Below, piece after piece: positions 1 to 11,590 of a DNA stretch of 64,000 bases. The position numbers were made by a program, and so were the translations under genes. Positions within the stretch are counted from its first letter, which is position 1. Every line of letters starts with the position of its first letter. Origin of the DNA: Fasciola hepatica (Eukaryota; Platyhelminthes; Trematoda; Plagiorchiida; Fasciolidae). The notes under the pieces were generated by a model. That model made no database searches. It worked only from the letters and a program-made list of their open reading frames with translations, and was not told the origin of the DNA. Where the stretch lies: the NCBI GenBank assembly GCA_948099385.1, contig CANUEZ040000203.1:310001-374000 (forward strand), written 5' to 3'.

Positions 1-3000
1 ATAAGGGAATGCCTTGGTTTTATTTAGGCCCATTAATAGAGAAGTGATGGAACATAGGATTGGATCGGTGTGCGAGAATTTGGTTGTTACCGTTCAAAGC
101 GAAAGCGAAAGCCGAAGCCAATTTGGGGATTGTGCTATATCATGTAGTGTATATGTTGAACAAAGCTTTGAGACCCATATCGAATGGGCTCGTGCTTTGG
201 GTGTTCGACTGACAATCGTTCACCCCAACCCTTGTTCGTGTCTCCGAGTGGGTTCTGTCCATGTGCAATGCTCATGATTCCCTTAGCGGATCAAACAGCT
301 GTACAGTGCTTCCATAATTTTCAATGGTCAGTTCCGTGGTCAAGCTGCATGGAGAATCATATTATACAAATCTACTCTGCTACTGCTCTATTGCATTGTA
401 TGAGCAATCTGTGTGGATTGTTCATAAGGGAATGCCTTGGTTTTACTTAGGCCCATAAATAGAGAAGTGATGTAAAATGGGACTGGATCGGTGTGCGAGA
501 ATTTGGTTGTTACCGTTCAAAGCGAAAGCGAAAGCCGAAGCCAATTTGGGGATTGTGCTATATCATGTAGTGTATATGTTGAACAAAGCGTTGAGACCCA
601 TATGGGATAGCCTTGTGGTTTGGGAGTTCGACTGACAATCGTTCACCCCAACCCTTGTTCGTGTCTCCGAGTGGGCTCTGTCCATGTGCAATGCTCATGA
701 TTCCCTTAGCGGATCAAAAAGCTGTACAGTGCTTCCATAATTTTCAATGGTCAGTTCAGTGTTCAAGCTGCATGGAGAATCATATTATACAAATCTACTC
801 TGCTAGTGCTCTATTGCATTGTATGAGCAATCTGTGTGGATTGTTCATAAGGGAATGCCTTGGTTTTACTCAGGCCCATAAATAGAGAAGTGATGGAACA
901 TAGGATTGGATCGGTGTGCGAGAATTTGGTTGTTACCGTTCAAAGCGAAAGCGAAAGCCGAAGCCAATTTGGGGATTGTGCTATATCATGTAGTGTATAT
1001 GTTGAACAAAGCGTTGAGACCCATATCGGATAGCCTTGTGGTTTGGGTGTTCGACTGACAATCGTTCACCCCAACCCTTGTTCGTGTCTCCGAGTGGGCT
1101 CTGTCCACGTGCAATGCTCATGATTCCCTTAGCGGATCAAACAGCTGTACAGTGCTTGCATAATTTTCAATGGTCAGTTCAGTGTTCAAGCTGCATGGAG
1201 AATCATATTATACAAATCTACTCTGCTACTGCTCTATTGCATTGTATGAGCAAGCTGTGTGGATTGTTCATAAGGGAATGCCTTGGTGTTATTTAGGCCC
1301 ATTAATAGAGAAGTGATGGAACATAGGATTGGATCGGTGTGCGAGAATTTGGTTGTTACCGTTCAAAGCGAAAGCGAAAGCCGAAGCCAATTTGGGGATT
1401 GTGCTATATCATGTAGTGTATATGTTGAACAAAGCGTTCAGACCCATATCGAATGGGCTCGTGGTTTGGGAGTTCGACTGACAATCGTTCACCCCAACCC
1501 TTGTTCGTGTCTCCGAGTGGGTTCTGTCCATGTGCAATGCTCATGATTCCCTTAGCGGATCAAACAGCTGTACAGTGCTTCCATCATTTTCAATGGTCAG
1601 TTCAGTGTTCAAGCTGCATGGAGAATCATATTATACAAATCTACTCTGCTACTGCTCTATTGCATTGTATGAGCAATCTGTGTGGATTGTTCATAAGGGA
1701 ATGCCTTGGTTTTATTTAGGCCCATAAATAGAGAAGTGATGGAACATAGGATTGGATCGGTGTGCGAGAATTTGGTTGTTACCGTTCAAAGCGAAAGCGA
1801 AAGCCGAAGCCAATTTGGGGATTGTGCTATATCATGTAGTGTATATGTTGAACAAAGCGTTCAGACCCACATCGGATAGGCTTGTGGTTTGGGTGTTCGA
1901 CTGACAATCGTTCACCCCAACCCTTGTTCGTGTCTCCGAGTGGGTTCTGTCCATGTGCAATGCTCATGATTCCCTTAGCGGATCAAACAGCTGTACAGTG
2001 CTTGCATAATTTTCAATGGTCAGTTCCGTGGTCAAGCTGCATGGAGAATCATATTATACAAATCTACTCTGCTACTGCTGTATTGCATTGTATGAGCAAT
2101 CTGTGTGGATTGTTCATAAGGGAATGCCTTGATTTTACTTAGGCCCATAAATAGAGAAGTGATGGAACATAGGATTGGATCGGTGTGCGAGAATTTGGTT
2201 GTTACCGTTCAAAGCGAAAGCGAAAGCCGAAGCCAATTTGGGGATTGTGCTATATCATGTATTGTATATGTTGAACAAAGCGTTGAGACCCATATCGAAT
2301 TGGCTCGTGCTTTGGGTGTTCGACTGACAATCGTTCACCCCAACCCTTGTTCGTGTCTCCGAGTAGGTTCTGTCCATGTGCAATGCTCATGATTCCCTTA
2401 GCGGATCAAACAGCTGTACAGTGCTTGCATAATTTTCAATGGTCAGTTCAGTGTTCAAGCTGCATGGAGAATCATATTATACAAATCTACTCTGCTACTG
2501 CTCTATTGCATTGTATGAGCAATCTGTGTGGATTGTTCATAAGGGAATGCCTTGGTTTTATTTAGGCCCATTAATAGAGAAGTGATGGAACATAGGATTG
2601 GATCGGTGTGCGAGAATTTGGTTGTTACCGTTCAAAGCGAAAGCGAAAGCCGAAGCCAATTTGGGGATTGTGCTATATCATGTAGTGTATATGTTGAACA
2701 AAGCTTTGAGACCCATATCGAATGGGCTCGTGCTTTGGGTGTTCGACTGACAATCGTTCACCCCAACCCTTGTTCGTGTCTCCGAGTGGGCTCTGTCCAC
2801 GTGCAATGCTCATGATTCCGTTAGCGGATCAAACAGCTGTACAGTGCTTGCATAATTTTCAATGGTCAGTTCAGTGTTCAAGCTGCATGGAGAATCATAT
2901 TATACCAATCTACTCTGCTACTGCTCTATTGCATTGTATGAGCAATCTGTGTGGATTGTTCATAAGGGAATGCCTTGGTTTTACTTAGGCCCATAAATAG

Positions 3001-3599
3001 AGAAGTGATGGATCATAGGATTGGATCGGTGTGCGAGAATTTGGTTGTTACCGTTCAAAGCGAAAGCGAAAGCCGAAGCCAATTTGGGGATTGTGCTATA
3101 TCATGTAGTGTATATGTTGAACAAAGCGTTGTGACCCATATCGGAGGGGCTCGTGCTTTATGTGTTCGACTGACATTCGTTCACCCCAACCCTTGTTCGT
3201 GTCTCCGAGTGGGTTCTGTCCATGTGCAATGCTCATGATTCCCTTAGCGGATCAAACAGCTGTACAGTGCTTGCATAATTTTCAATGGTCAGTTCCGTGG
3301 TCAAGCTGCATGGAGAATCATATTATACAAATCTACTCTGCTACTGCTCTATTGCATTGTATGAGCAATCTGTGTGGATTGTTCATAAGGGAATGGCTTG
3401 GTTTTACTTAGGCCCATAAATAGAGAAGTGATGGAACATAGGATTGGATCGGTGTGCGAGAATTTGGTTGTTACCGTTCAAAGCGAAAGCGAAAGCCGAA
3501 GCCAATTTGGGGATTGTGCTATATCATGTAGTGTATATGTTGAACAAAGCGTTGAGACCCATATCGAATGGGCTCGTGCTTTGGGTGTTCGACTGACAA
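1..3599. repeat. Left-end subfamily domain
   Basis: Units here carry GACAATCG where almost all others have GACATTCG (the unit around 3151 is the exception), and GTCTCCGAGTGGG instead of GTCCCCGTGTGGG. Several (near 181, 1450, 2720, 3568) read GAATGGGCTCGTG where the rest of the array has GGATAGCCTTGTG. Many use CTTGCATAATTT in the 3' variable window, which is otherwise seen only near 5810. The diagnostic changes are linked within units and stop sharply at 3599/3600, where the first 5-unit duplication begins. This is a separate, probably older subfamily block; age is inferred from its greater divergence from the rest of the array. Confidence 0.85.
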
Positions 3600-5714
3600 T
3601 CGTTCACCCCAACCCTTGTTCGTGTCTCCGAGTGGGTTCTGTCCATGTGCAATGCTCATGATTCCCTTAGCGGATCAAACAGCTGTACAGTGCTTGCATA
3701 ATTTTCAATGGTCAGTTCAGTGTTCAAGCTGCATGGAGAATCATATTATACAAATCTACTCTGCTACTGCTCTATTGCATTGTATGAGCAATCTGTGTGG
3801 ATTGTTCATAAGGGAATGCCTTGGTTTTACTTAGGCCCATAAATAGAGAAGTGATGGAACATAGGATTGGATCGGTGTGCGTGAATTTGGTTGTTACCTT
3901 TCAAAGCGAAAGCGAAAGCCGAAGCCAATTTGGGGATTGTGCTTTATCATGTATTGTATATGTTGAACAAAGCGTTGAGACCGATATCGGATAGCCTTGT
4001 GGTTTGGGTGTTCGACTGACATTCGTTCACCCCAACCCTTGTTCGTGTTCCCGTGTGGGCTCTGTCCATGTGCAATGCTCATGATTCCCTTAGCGGATCA
4101 AACAGCTGTACAGTGCTTCCATAATTTTCAATGGTCAGTTCAGTGTTCAAGCTGCATGGAGAGACGTATTACACAAATCTACTCTGCTACTGCTCTATTG
4201 CATTGTATGAGCAATCTGTGTGGATTGTTCATAAGGGAATGCCTTGGTTTTACTTAGGCCCATAAATAGAGAAGTGATGGAACATAGGATTGGATCGGTG
4301 TGCGAGAATTTGGTTGTTACCGTTCAAAGCCAAAGCGGAAGCCGAAGCCAATTTGGGGATTGTGCTATATCATGTAGTGTATATGTTGAACAAAGCGTTC
4401 ATAACTTTATGGAATGGGCTCGTGCTTTGGGTGTTCGACTGACATTCGTTCACCCCAACCCTTGTTCGTGTCCCCGTGTGGGCTCTGTCCATGTGCAATG
4501 CTCATGATTCCTTTAGCGGATCAAACAGCTGTACAGTGCTTCAATCAATCTCACTGGTCAGTTCAGTGTTCAAGCTGCATGGAGAATCATATTATACAAA
4601 TCTACTCTGCTACTGCTCTATTGCATTGTATGAGCAATCTGTGTGGATTGTTCATAAGGGAATGCCTTGGTTTTACTTAGGCCCATAAATAGAGGAGTGA
4701 TGGAACATAGGATTGGATCGGTGTGCGAGAATTTGGTTGTTACCGTTCAAAGCGAAAGCGAAAGCCGAAGCCAATTTGGGGATGGTGCTATATCATGTAG
4801 TGTTTATGTTGAACAAAGCGTTGAGACCGATATCGGATAGCCTTGTGGTTTGGGTGTTCGACTGACATTCGTTCACCCCAACCCTTGTTCGTGTTCCCGT
4901 GTGGGCTCTGTCCATGTGCAATGCTCATGATTCCTTTAGCGGATCAAACAGCTGTACAGTGTTTCAAACAATCTCACTGGTCAGTTCAGTGTTCAAGCTG
5001 CATGGAGAATCATATTATACAAATCTACTCTGCTACTGCTCTATTGCATTGTATGAGCAATCTGTGTGGATGGTTCATAAGGGAATGCCTTGGTTTTACT
5101 TAGGCCCATAAATAGAGAAGTGATGGAACATAGGATTGGATCGGTGTGCGAGAATTTGGTTGTTACCGTTCAAAGCGAAAGCGAAAGCCGAAGCCAATTT
5201 GGGGATTGTGCTATATCATGTATTGTATATGTTGAACAAAGCGTTGAGACCCATATCGGATAGCCTTGTGGTTTGGGTGTTCGACTGACATTCGTTCATC
5301 CTAACCCTAGTTCGTGTCCCCGTGTGGGCTCTGTCCATGTGCAATGCTCATGATTCCCTTAGCGGATCAAACAGCTGTACAGTGCTTCCATAATTTTCAA
5401 TGGTCAGTTCAGTGTTCAAGCTGCATGGAGAATCATATTATACAAATCTACTCTGCTACTGCTCTACTGTATTGTATGAGAAATCTGTGTGGAATGTTCA
5501 TAAGGGAATGCCTTGATTTTACTTAGGCCCATAAATAGAGAAGTGATGGAACATAGGATTGGATCGGTGTGCGAGAATTTGGTTGTTACCGTTCAAAGCG
5601 AAAGCGAAAGCCGAAGCCAATTTGGGGATGGTGCTATATCATGTAGTGTTTATGTTGAACAAAGCGTTGAGACCCATATCGGATAGCCTTGTGGTTTGGG
5701 TGTTCGACTGACAT
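3600..5714. repeat. 5-unit duplication A, copy 1 (2,115 bp)
   Basis: Each position from 3600 to 5736 matches the position 2,115 bp downstream (exactly 5 x 423). Shared private markers include GTGCGTGAATTTGG with ACCTTTCAAAG near 3880/5995, GAGAGACGTATTACAC near 4161/6276, CATAACTTTATGG near 4400/6515, AGAGGAGTGATGG near 4691/6806, and CATCCTAACCCTAG near 5298/7413. Only two differences were seen by eye: CAAACAATC against CAATCAATC (near 4966/7081) and CTTGATTTT against CTTGGTTTT (near 5513/7628). That is about 99.9% identity, far above neighbouring units. The left edge lies inside a unit, not at a unit boundary. Confidence 0.92.
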
Positions 5715-7851
5715 TCGTTCACCCCAACCCTTGTTCGTGTCTCCGAGTGGGTTCTGTCCATGTGCAATGCTCATGATTCCCTTAGCGGATCAAACAGCTG
5801 TACAGTGCTTGCATAATTTTCAATGGTCAGTTCAGTGTTCAAGCTGCATGGAGAATCATATTATACAAATCTACTCTGCTACTGCTCTATTGCATTGTAT
5901 GAGCAATCTGTGTGGATTGTTCATAAGGGAATGCCTTGGTTTTACTTAGGCCCATAAATAGAGAAGTGATGGAACATAGGATTGGATCGGTGTGCGTGAA
6001 TTTGGTTGTTACCTTTCAAAGCGAAAGCGAAAGCCGAAGCCAATTTGGGGATTGTGCTTTATCATGTATTGTATATGTTGAACAAAGCGTTGAGACCGAT
6101 ATCGGATAGCCTTGTGGTTTGGGTGTTCGACTGACATTCGTTCACCCCAACCCTTGTTCGTGTTCCCGTGTGGGCTCTGTCCATGTGCAATGCTCATGAT
6201 TCCCTTAGCGGATCAAACAGCTGTACAGTGCTTCCATAATTTTCAATGGTCAGTTCAGTGTTCAAGCTGCATGGAGAGACGTATTACACAAATCTACTCT
6301 GCTACTGCTCTATTGCATTGTATGAGCAATCTGTGTGGATTGTTCATAAGGGAATGCCTTGGTTTTACTTAGGCCCATAAATAGAGAAGTGATGGAACAT
6401 AGGATTGGATCGGTGTGCGAGAATTTGGTTGTTACCGTTCAAAGCCAAAGCGGAAGCCGAAGCCAATTTGGGGATTGTGCTATATCATGTAGTGTATATG
6501 TTGAACAAAGCGTTCATAACTTTATGGAATGGGCTCGTGCTTTGGGTGTTCGACTGACATTCGTTCACCCCAACCCTTGTTCGTGTCCCCGTGTGGGCTC
6601 TGTCCATGTGCAATGCTCATGATTCCTTTAGCGGATCAAACAGCTGTACAGTGCTTCAATCAATCTCACTGGTCAGTTCAGTGTTCAAGCTGCATGGAGA
6701 ATCATATTATACAAATCTACTCTGCTACTGCTCTATTGCATTGTATGAGCAATCTGTGTGGATTGTTCATAAGGGAATGCCTTGGTTTTACTTAGGCCCA
6801 TAAATAGAGGAGTGATGGAACATAGGATTGGATCGGTGTGCGAGAATTTGGTTGTTACCGTTCAAAGCGAAAGCGAAAGCCGAAGCCAATTTGGGGATGG
6901 TGCTATATCATGTAGTGTTTATGTTGAACAAAGCGTTGAGACCGATATCGGATAGCCTTGTGGTTTGGGTGTTCGACTGACATTCGTTCACCCCAACCCT
7001 TGTTCGTGTTCCCGTGTGGGCTCTGTCCATGTGCAATGCTCATGATTCCTTTAGCGGATCAAACAGCTGTACAGTGTTTCAATCAATCTCACTGGTCAGT
7101 TCAGTGTTCAAGCTGCATGGAGAATCATATTATACAAATCTACTCTGCTACTGCTCTATTGCATTGTATGAGCAATCTGTGTGGATGGTTCATAAGGGAA
7201 TGCCTTGGTTTTACTTAGGCCCATAAATAGAGAAGTGATGGAACATAGGATTGGATCGGTGTGCGAGAATTTGGTTGTTACCGTTCAAAGCGAAAGCGAA
7301 AGCCGAAGCCAATTTGGGGATTGTGCTATATCATGTATTGTATATGTTGAACAAAGCGTTGAGACCCATATCGGATAGCCTTGTGGTTTGGGTGTTCGAC
7401 TGACATTCGTTCATCCTAACCCTAGTTCGTGTCCCCGTGTGGGCTCTGTCCATGTGCAATGCTCATGATTCCCTTAGCGGATCAAACAGCTGTACAGTGC
7501 TTCCATAATTTTCAATGGTCAGTTCAGTGTTCAAGCTGCATGGAGAATCATATTATACAAATCTACTCTGCTACTGCTCTACTGTATTGTATGAGAAATC
7601 TGTGTGGAATGTTCATAAGGGAATGCCTTGGTTTTACTTAGGCCCATAAATAGAGAAGTGATGGAACATAGGATTGGATCGGTGTGCGAGAATTTGGTTG
7701 TTACCGTTCAAAGCGAAAGCGAAAGCCGAAGCCAATTTGGGGATGGTGCTATATCATGTAGTGTTTATGTTGAACAAAGCGTTGAGACCCATATCGGATA
7801 GCCTTGTGGTTTGGGTGTTCGACTGACATTCGTTCACCCCAACCCTTGTTC
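5715..7851. repeat. 5-unit duplication A, copy 2
   Basis: This is the second copy of the 2,115-bp segment that starts at 3600, directly adjoining it in tandem. Similarity at the 2,115-bp offset ends at 7851: position 7852 reads CCTGTCCCC where copy 1 has CGTGTCTCC. Both ends fall within the same 20-25 bp of the unit, as expected for unequal exchange between out-of-register arrays at homologous positions. It holds the same five unit subtypes in the same order as copy 1. Confidence 0.92.
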
Positions 7852-9476
7852 CTGTCCCCGTGTGGGCTCTGTCCATGTGCAATGCTCATGATTCCCTTAG
7901 CGGATCAAACAGCTGTACAGTGCTTCCATCATTTTCAATGGTCAGTTCAGTGTTCAAGCTGCATGGAGAATCATATTATACAAATCTACTCTGCTACTGC
8001 TCTATTGCATTGTATGAGCAATCTGTGTGGATTGTTCATAAGGGAATGCCTTGGTTTTACTTAGGCCCATAAATAGAGAAGTGATGGAACATAGGATTGG
8101 ATCGGTGTGCGAGAATTTTATTGTTACCGTTCAAAGCGAAAGCGAAAGCCGTAGCCAATTTGGGGATTGTGCTATATCATGTAGTGTTTATGTTGAACCA
8201 AGCGTTGAGAACCATATGGGATAGCCTTGTGGTTTGGGTGTTCGACTGACATTCGTTCACCCCAACCCTTGTTCGTGTCCCCGTGTGGGCTCTGTCCATG
8301 TGCAATGCTCATGATTCCTTTAGCGGATCAAACAGCTGTACAGTGCTTCCATCATTTTCAATGGTCAGTTCAGTGTTCAAGCTGCATGAAGAATCATATT
8401 ATACAAATCTACTCTGCTACTGCTCTATTGCATTGTATGAGCAATCTGTGTGGATTGTTCAAAAGGGAATGCCTTGGTTTTACTTAGGCCCATAAATAGA
8501 GAAGTGATGGAACATAGGATTGGATCGGTGTGCGAGAATTTGGTTGTTACCGTTCAAAGCGAAAGCGAAAGCCGAAGCCAATTTGGGGATTGTGCTATAT
8601 CATGTAGTATTTATGTTGAACACAGCGTTGAGACCCATATCGGATAGCATTGTGGTTTGGGTGTTCGACTGACATTCGTTCACCCCAACCCTTGTTCGTG
8701 TCCCCGTGTGGGCTCTGTCCATGTGCAATGCTCATGATTCCCTTAGCGGATCAAACAGCTGTACAGTGCTTCCATAATTTTCAATGGTCAGTTCAGTGTT
8801 CAAGCTGCATGGAGAATCATATTATACAAATCTACTCTGCTACTGCTCTATTGCATTGTATGAGCAATCTGTGTGGATTGTTCATAAGGGAATGCCTTGG
8901 TTTTACTTAGGCCCATAAATAGAGAAGTGATGTAACATAGGATTGGATCGGTGTGCGAGAATTTGGTTGTTACCGTTCAAAGCGAAAGCGAAAGCCGTAG
9001 CCAATTTGGGGATTGTGCTATATCATGTAGTGTTTATTTTGAACAAAGCTTTGAGACTCATATCGGATAGCCTTGTGGTTTGGGTGTTCGACTGACATTC
9101 GTTCACCCCAACCCTTGTTCGTGTTCCCGTGTGGGCTCTGTCCATGTGCAATGCTCATGATTCCTTTAGCGGATCAAACAGCTGTACAGTGCTTCAATCT
9201 ATCTCACTGGTCGGTTCATTGTTCAAGCTGCATGGAGAATCATATTATACAAATCTACTCTGCTACTGCTCTATTGCATTGTATGAGCAATCTGTGTGGA
9301 TTGTTCATAAGGGAATGCCTTGGTTTTACTTAGGCCCATAAATAGAGAAGTGATGGAACATAGGATTGGATCGGTGTGCGAGAATTTGGTTGTTACCGTT
9401 CAAAGCGAAAGCGAAAGCCGAAGCCAATTTGGGGATTGTGCTATATCATGTAGTGTTTATGTTGAACAAAGCGTTG
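7852..9476. repeat. Assorted satellite units between the two 5-unit duplications
   Basis: About four units with no near-identical partner at short multiples of 423 bp. They carry individual changes such as GAATTTTATTGTT (near 8113), ATATGGGATAG (near 8214), CATGAAGAATC (near 8385), TTCAAAAGGGAATG (near 8458) and GTATTTATGTTGAACACAG (near 8608). The unit starting at 8910 has the linked set GCCGTAGCC, TTTATTTTGAAC and GCTTTGAGACTC. That set appears again near 10310, 58530, 63200 and 63620. No genes or non-satellite sequence are present. Confidence 0.85.
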
Positions 9477-11590
9477 AGACCCATATCGGATAGCCTTGTG
9501 GTTTGGGTGTTCGACTGACATTCGTTCACCCCAACCCTTGTTCGTGTCCCCGTGTGGGCTCTGTCCATGTGCAATGCTCATGATTCCCTTAGCGCATCAA
9601 ACAGCTGTACAGTGCTTCCATCATTTTCAATGGTCAGTTCAGTGTTCAAGCTGCATGGAGAATCATATTATACAAATCTACTCTGCTACTGCTCTATTGT
9701 ATTGTATGAGCAATCTGTGTGGATTGTTCATAGAGGAATGCCTTGGTTTTACTTAGGCCCATAAATAGAGAAGTGATGGAACATAGGATTGGATCGGTGT
9801 GCGAGAATTTGGTTGTTACCGTTCAAAGCGAAAGCGAAAGCCGAAGCCAATTTGGGGATTGTGCTATATCATGTATTGTATATGTTGAACAAATCGTTGA
9901 GACCCATATCGGATAGCCTTGTGGTTTGGGTGTTCAAATGACATTCGTTCACCCCAACCCTTGTTCGTGTCCCCGTGTGGGCTCTGTCCATGTGCAATGC
10001 TCATGATTCCCTTAGCGGATCAATCAGCTGTTTAGTGCTTCCCTCATTTTCATTGGTCAGTTCAGTGTTCAAGCTGCATGGAGAATCATATTATACAAAT
10101 CTACTCTGCTACTGCTCTATTGCATTGTATGAGCAATCTGTGTGGATTGTTCATAAGGGAATGCCTTGGTTTTACTTAGGCCCATAAATAGAGAAGTGAT
10201 GGAACATAGGATTGGATCGGTGTGCGAGAGTTTGGTTGTTACCGTTCAAAGCGAAAGCGAAAGCCGAAGCCAATTTGGGGATTGTGCTATATCATGTAGT
10301 GTTTATTTTGAACAAAGCTTTGAGACTCATATCGGATAGCCTCTGGTTTGGGTGTTCGACTGACATTCGTTCACCCCAACCCTTGTTCGTGTTCCCGTGT
10401 GGGCTCTGTCCATGTGCAATGCTCATGATTCCTTTAGCGGATCAAAAAGCTGTACAGTGCTTCAATCTATCTCACTGGTCGGTTCAGTGTTCAAGCTGCA
10501 TGGAGAATCATATTATACAAATCTACTCTGCTACTGCTCTATTGCATTGTATGAGCAATCTGTGTGGATTGTTCATAGAGGAATGCCTTGGTTTTACTAA
10601 GGCCCATAAATAGAGAAGTGATGGAACATAGGATTGGATCGGTGTGCGAGAATTTGGTTGTTACCGTTCAAAGCGAAAGCGAAAGCCGAAGCCAATTTGG
10701 GGATTGTGCTATATCATGTAGTGTATATGTTGAACAAAGTGTTGAGACCCATATCGGATAGCCTTGTGGTTTGGGTGTTCGACTGACATTCGTTCACCCC
10801 AACCCTTGTTCGTGTCCCCGTGTGGGCTCTGTCCATGTGCAATGCTCATGATTCCCTTAGCGGATCAAACAGCTGTACAGTGCTTCCATAATTTTCAATG
10901 GTCAGTTCAGTGTTCAAGCTGCATGGAGAATCATATTATACAAATCTACTCTGCTACTGCTCTATTGCATTGTATGAGCAATCTGTGTGGATTGTTCATA
11001 AGGGAATGCCTTGGTTTTACTTAGGCCCATAAATAGAGAAGTGATGGAACATAGGATTGGATCGGTGTGCGAGAATTTGGTTGTTACTGTTTAAAGCGAA
11101 AGCGAAAGCCGAAGCCAATTTGGGGATTGTGCTATATCATGTAGTGTTTATGTTGAAAAAAGCTTTGAGATCCATATCGGATAGCCTTGTGGTTTGGGTG
11201 TTCGACTCACATTCGTTCACACCAACCCTTGTTCGTGTCCCCGTGTGGGCTCTGTCCATGTGCAATGCTCATGATTCCCTTAGCGGATCAAACAGCTGTA
11301 CAGTGTTTCAATCAATCCCACTGGTCAGTTCAGTGTTCAAGCTGCATGGAGAATCATATTATACAAATCTACTCTGCTACTGCTCTATTGCATTGTATGA
11401 GCAATCTGTGTGGATTGTTCATAAGGAAATGCCTTGGTTTTACTTAGGCCCATAAATAGAGAAGTGATGGAACATAGGATTGGATCGGTGTGCGAGAATT
11501 TGGTTGTTACCGTTCAAAGCGAAAGCGAAAGCCGAAGCCAATTTGGGGATTGTGCTTTATCATGTAGTGTATATGTTGAACAAAGCGTTC
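9477..11590. repeat. 5-unit duplication B, copy 1
   Basis: Positions match those 2,114-2,115 bp downstream through private markers: TAGCGCATCAAAC (9591/11705), TTCATAGAGGAATG (9727/11841), AACAAATCGTTGAG (9888/12002), GTGTTCAAATGAC (9930/12044), GCGAGAGTTTGG (10223/12338), ACTAAGGCCC (10597/12712), AAAGTGTTGAG (10736/12851) and ACTGTTTAAAGCG (11087/13202). Unlike duplication A, this copy has two clusters of differences from its partner: four substitutions at 10024-10033, and four changes including a 1-bp deletion at about 10311-10344. The second cluster matches the unit just upstream near 9030-9065, so conversion after duplication is the likely cause (inference). Confidence 0.88.

Noticed and set aside
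613..885. Recurrent 86-90 codon open frame, one per unit across most of the window
   Set aside because: It opens at TTG, not ATG, with no ribosome-binding or splice context. It is interrupted in many units by 1-bp indels or stops (for example near 29454, 50285, 59543), and its changes show no preference for silent sites. Repeating a unit whose length is a multiple of three repeats any open frame.
3894..4082. 62-codon minus-strand frame repeated in many units
   Set aside because: It is present only where TGCTATATC became TGCTTTATC, which removes a stop. It is a shadow of a satellite variant, with no domain and no support.
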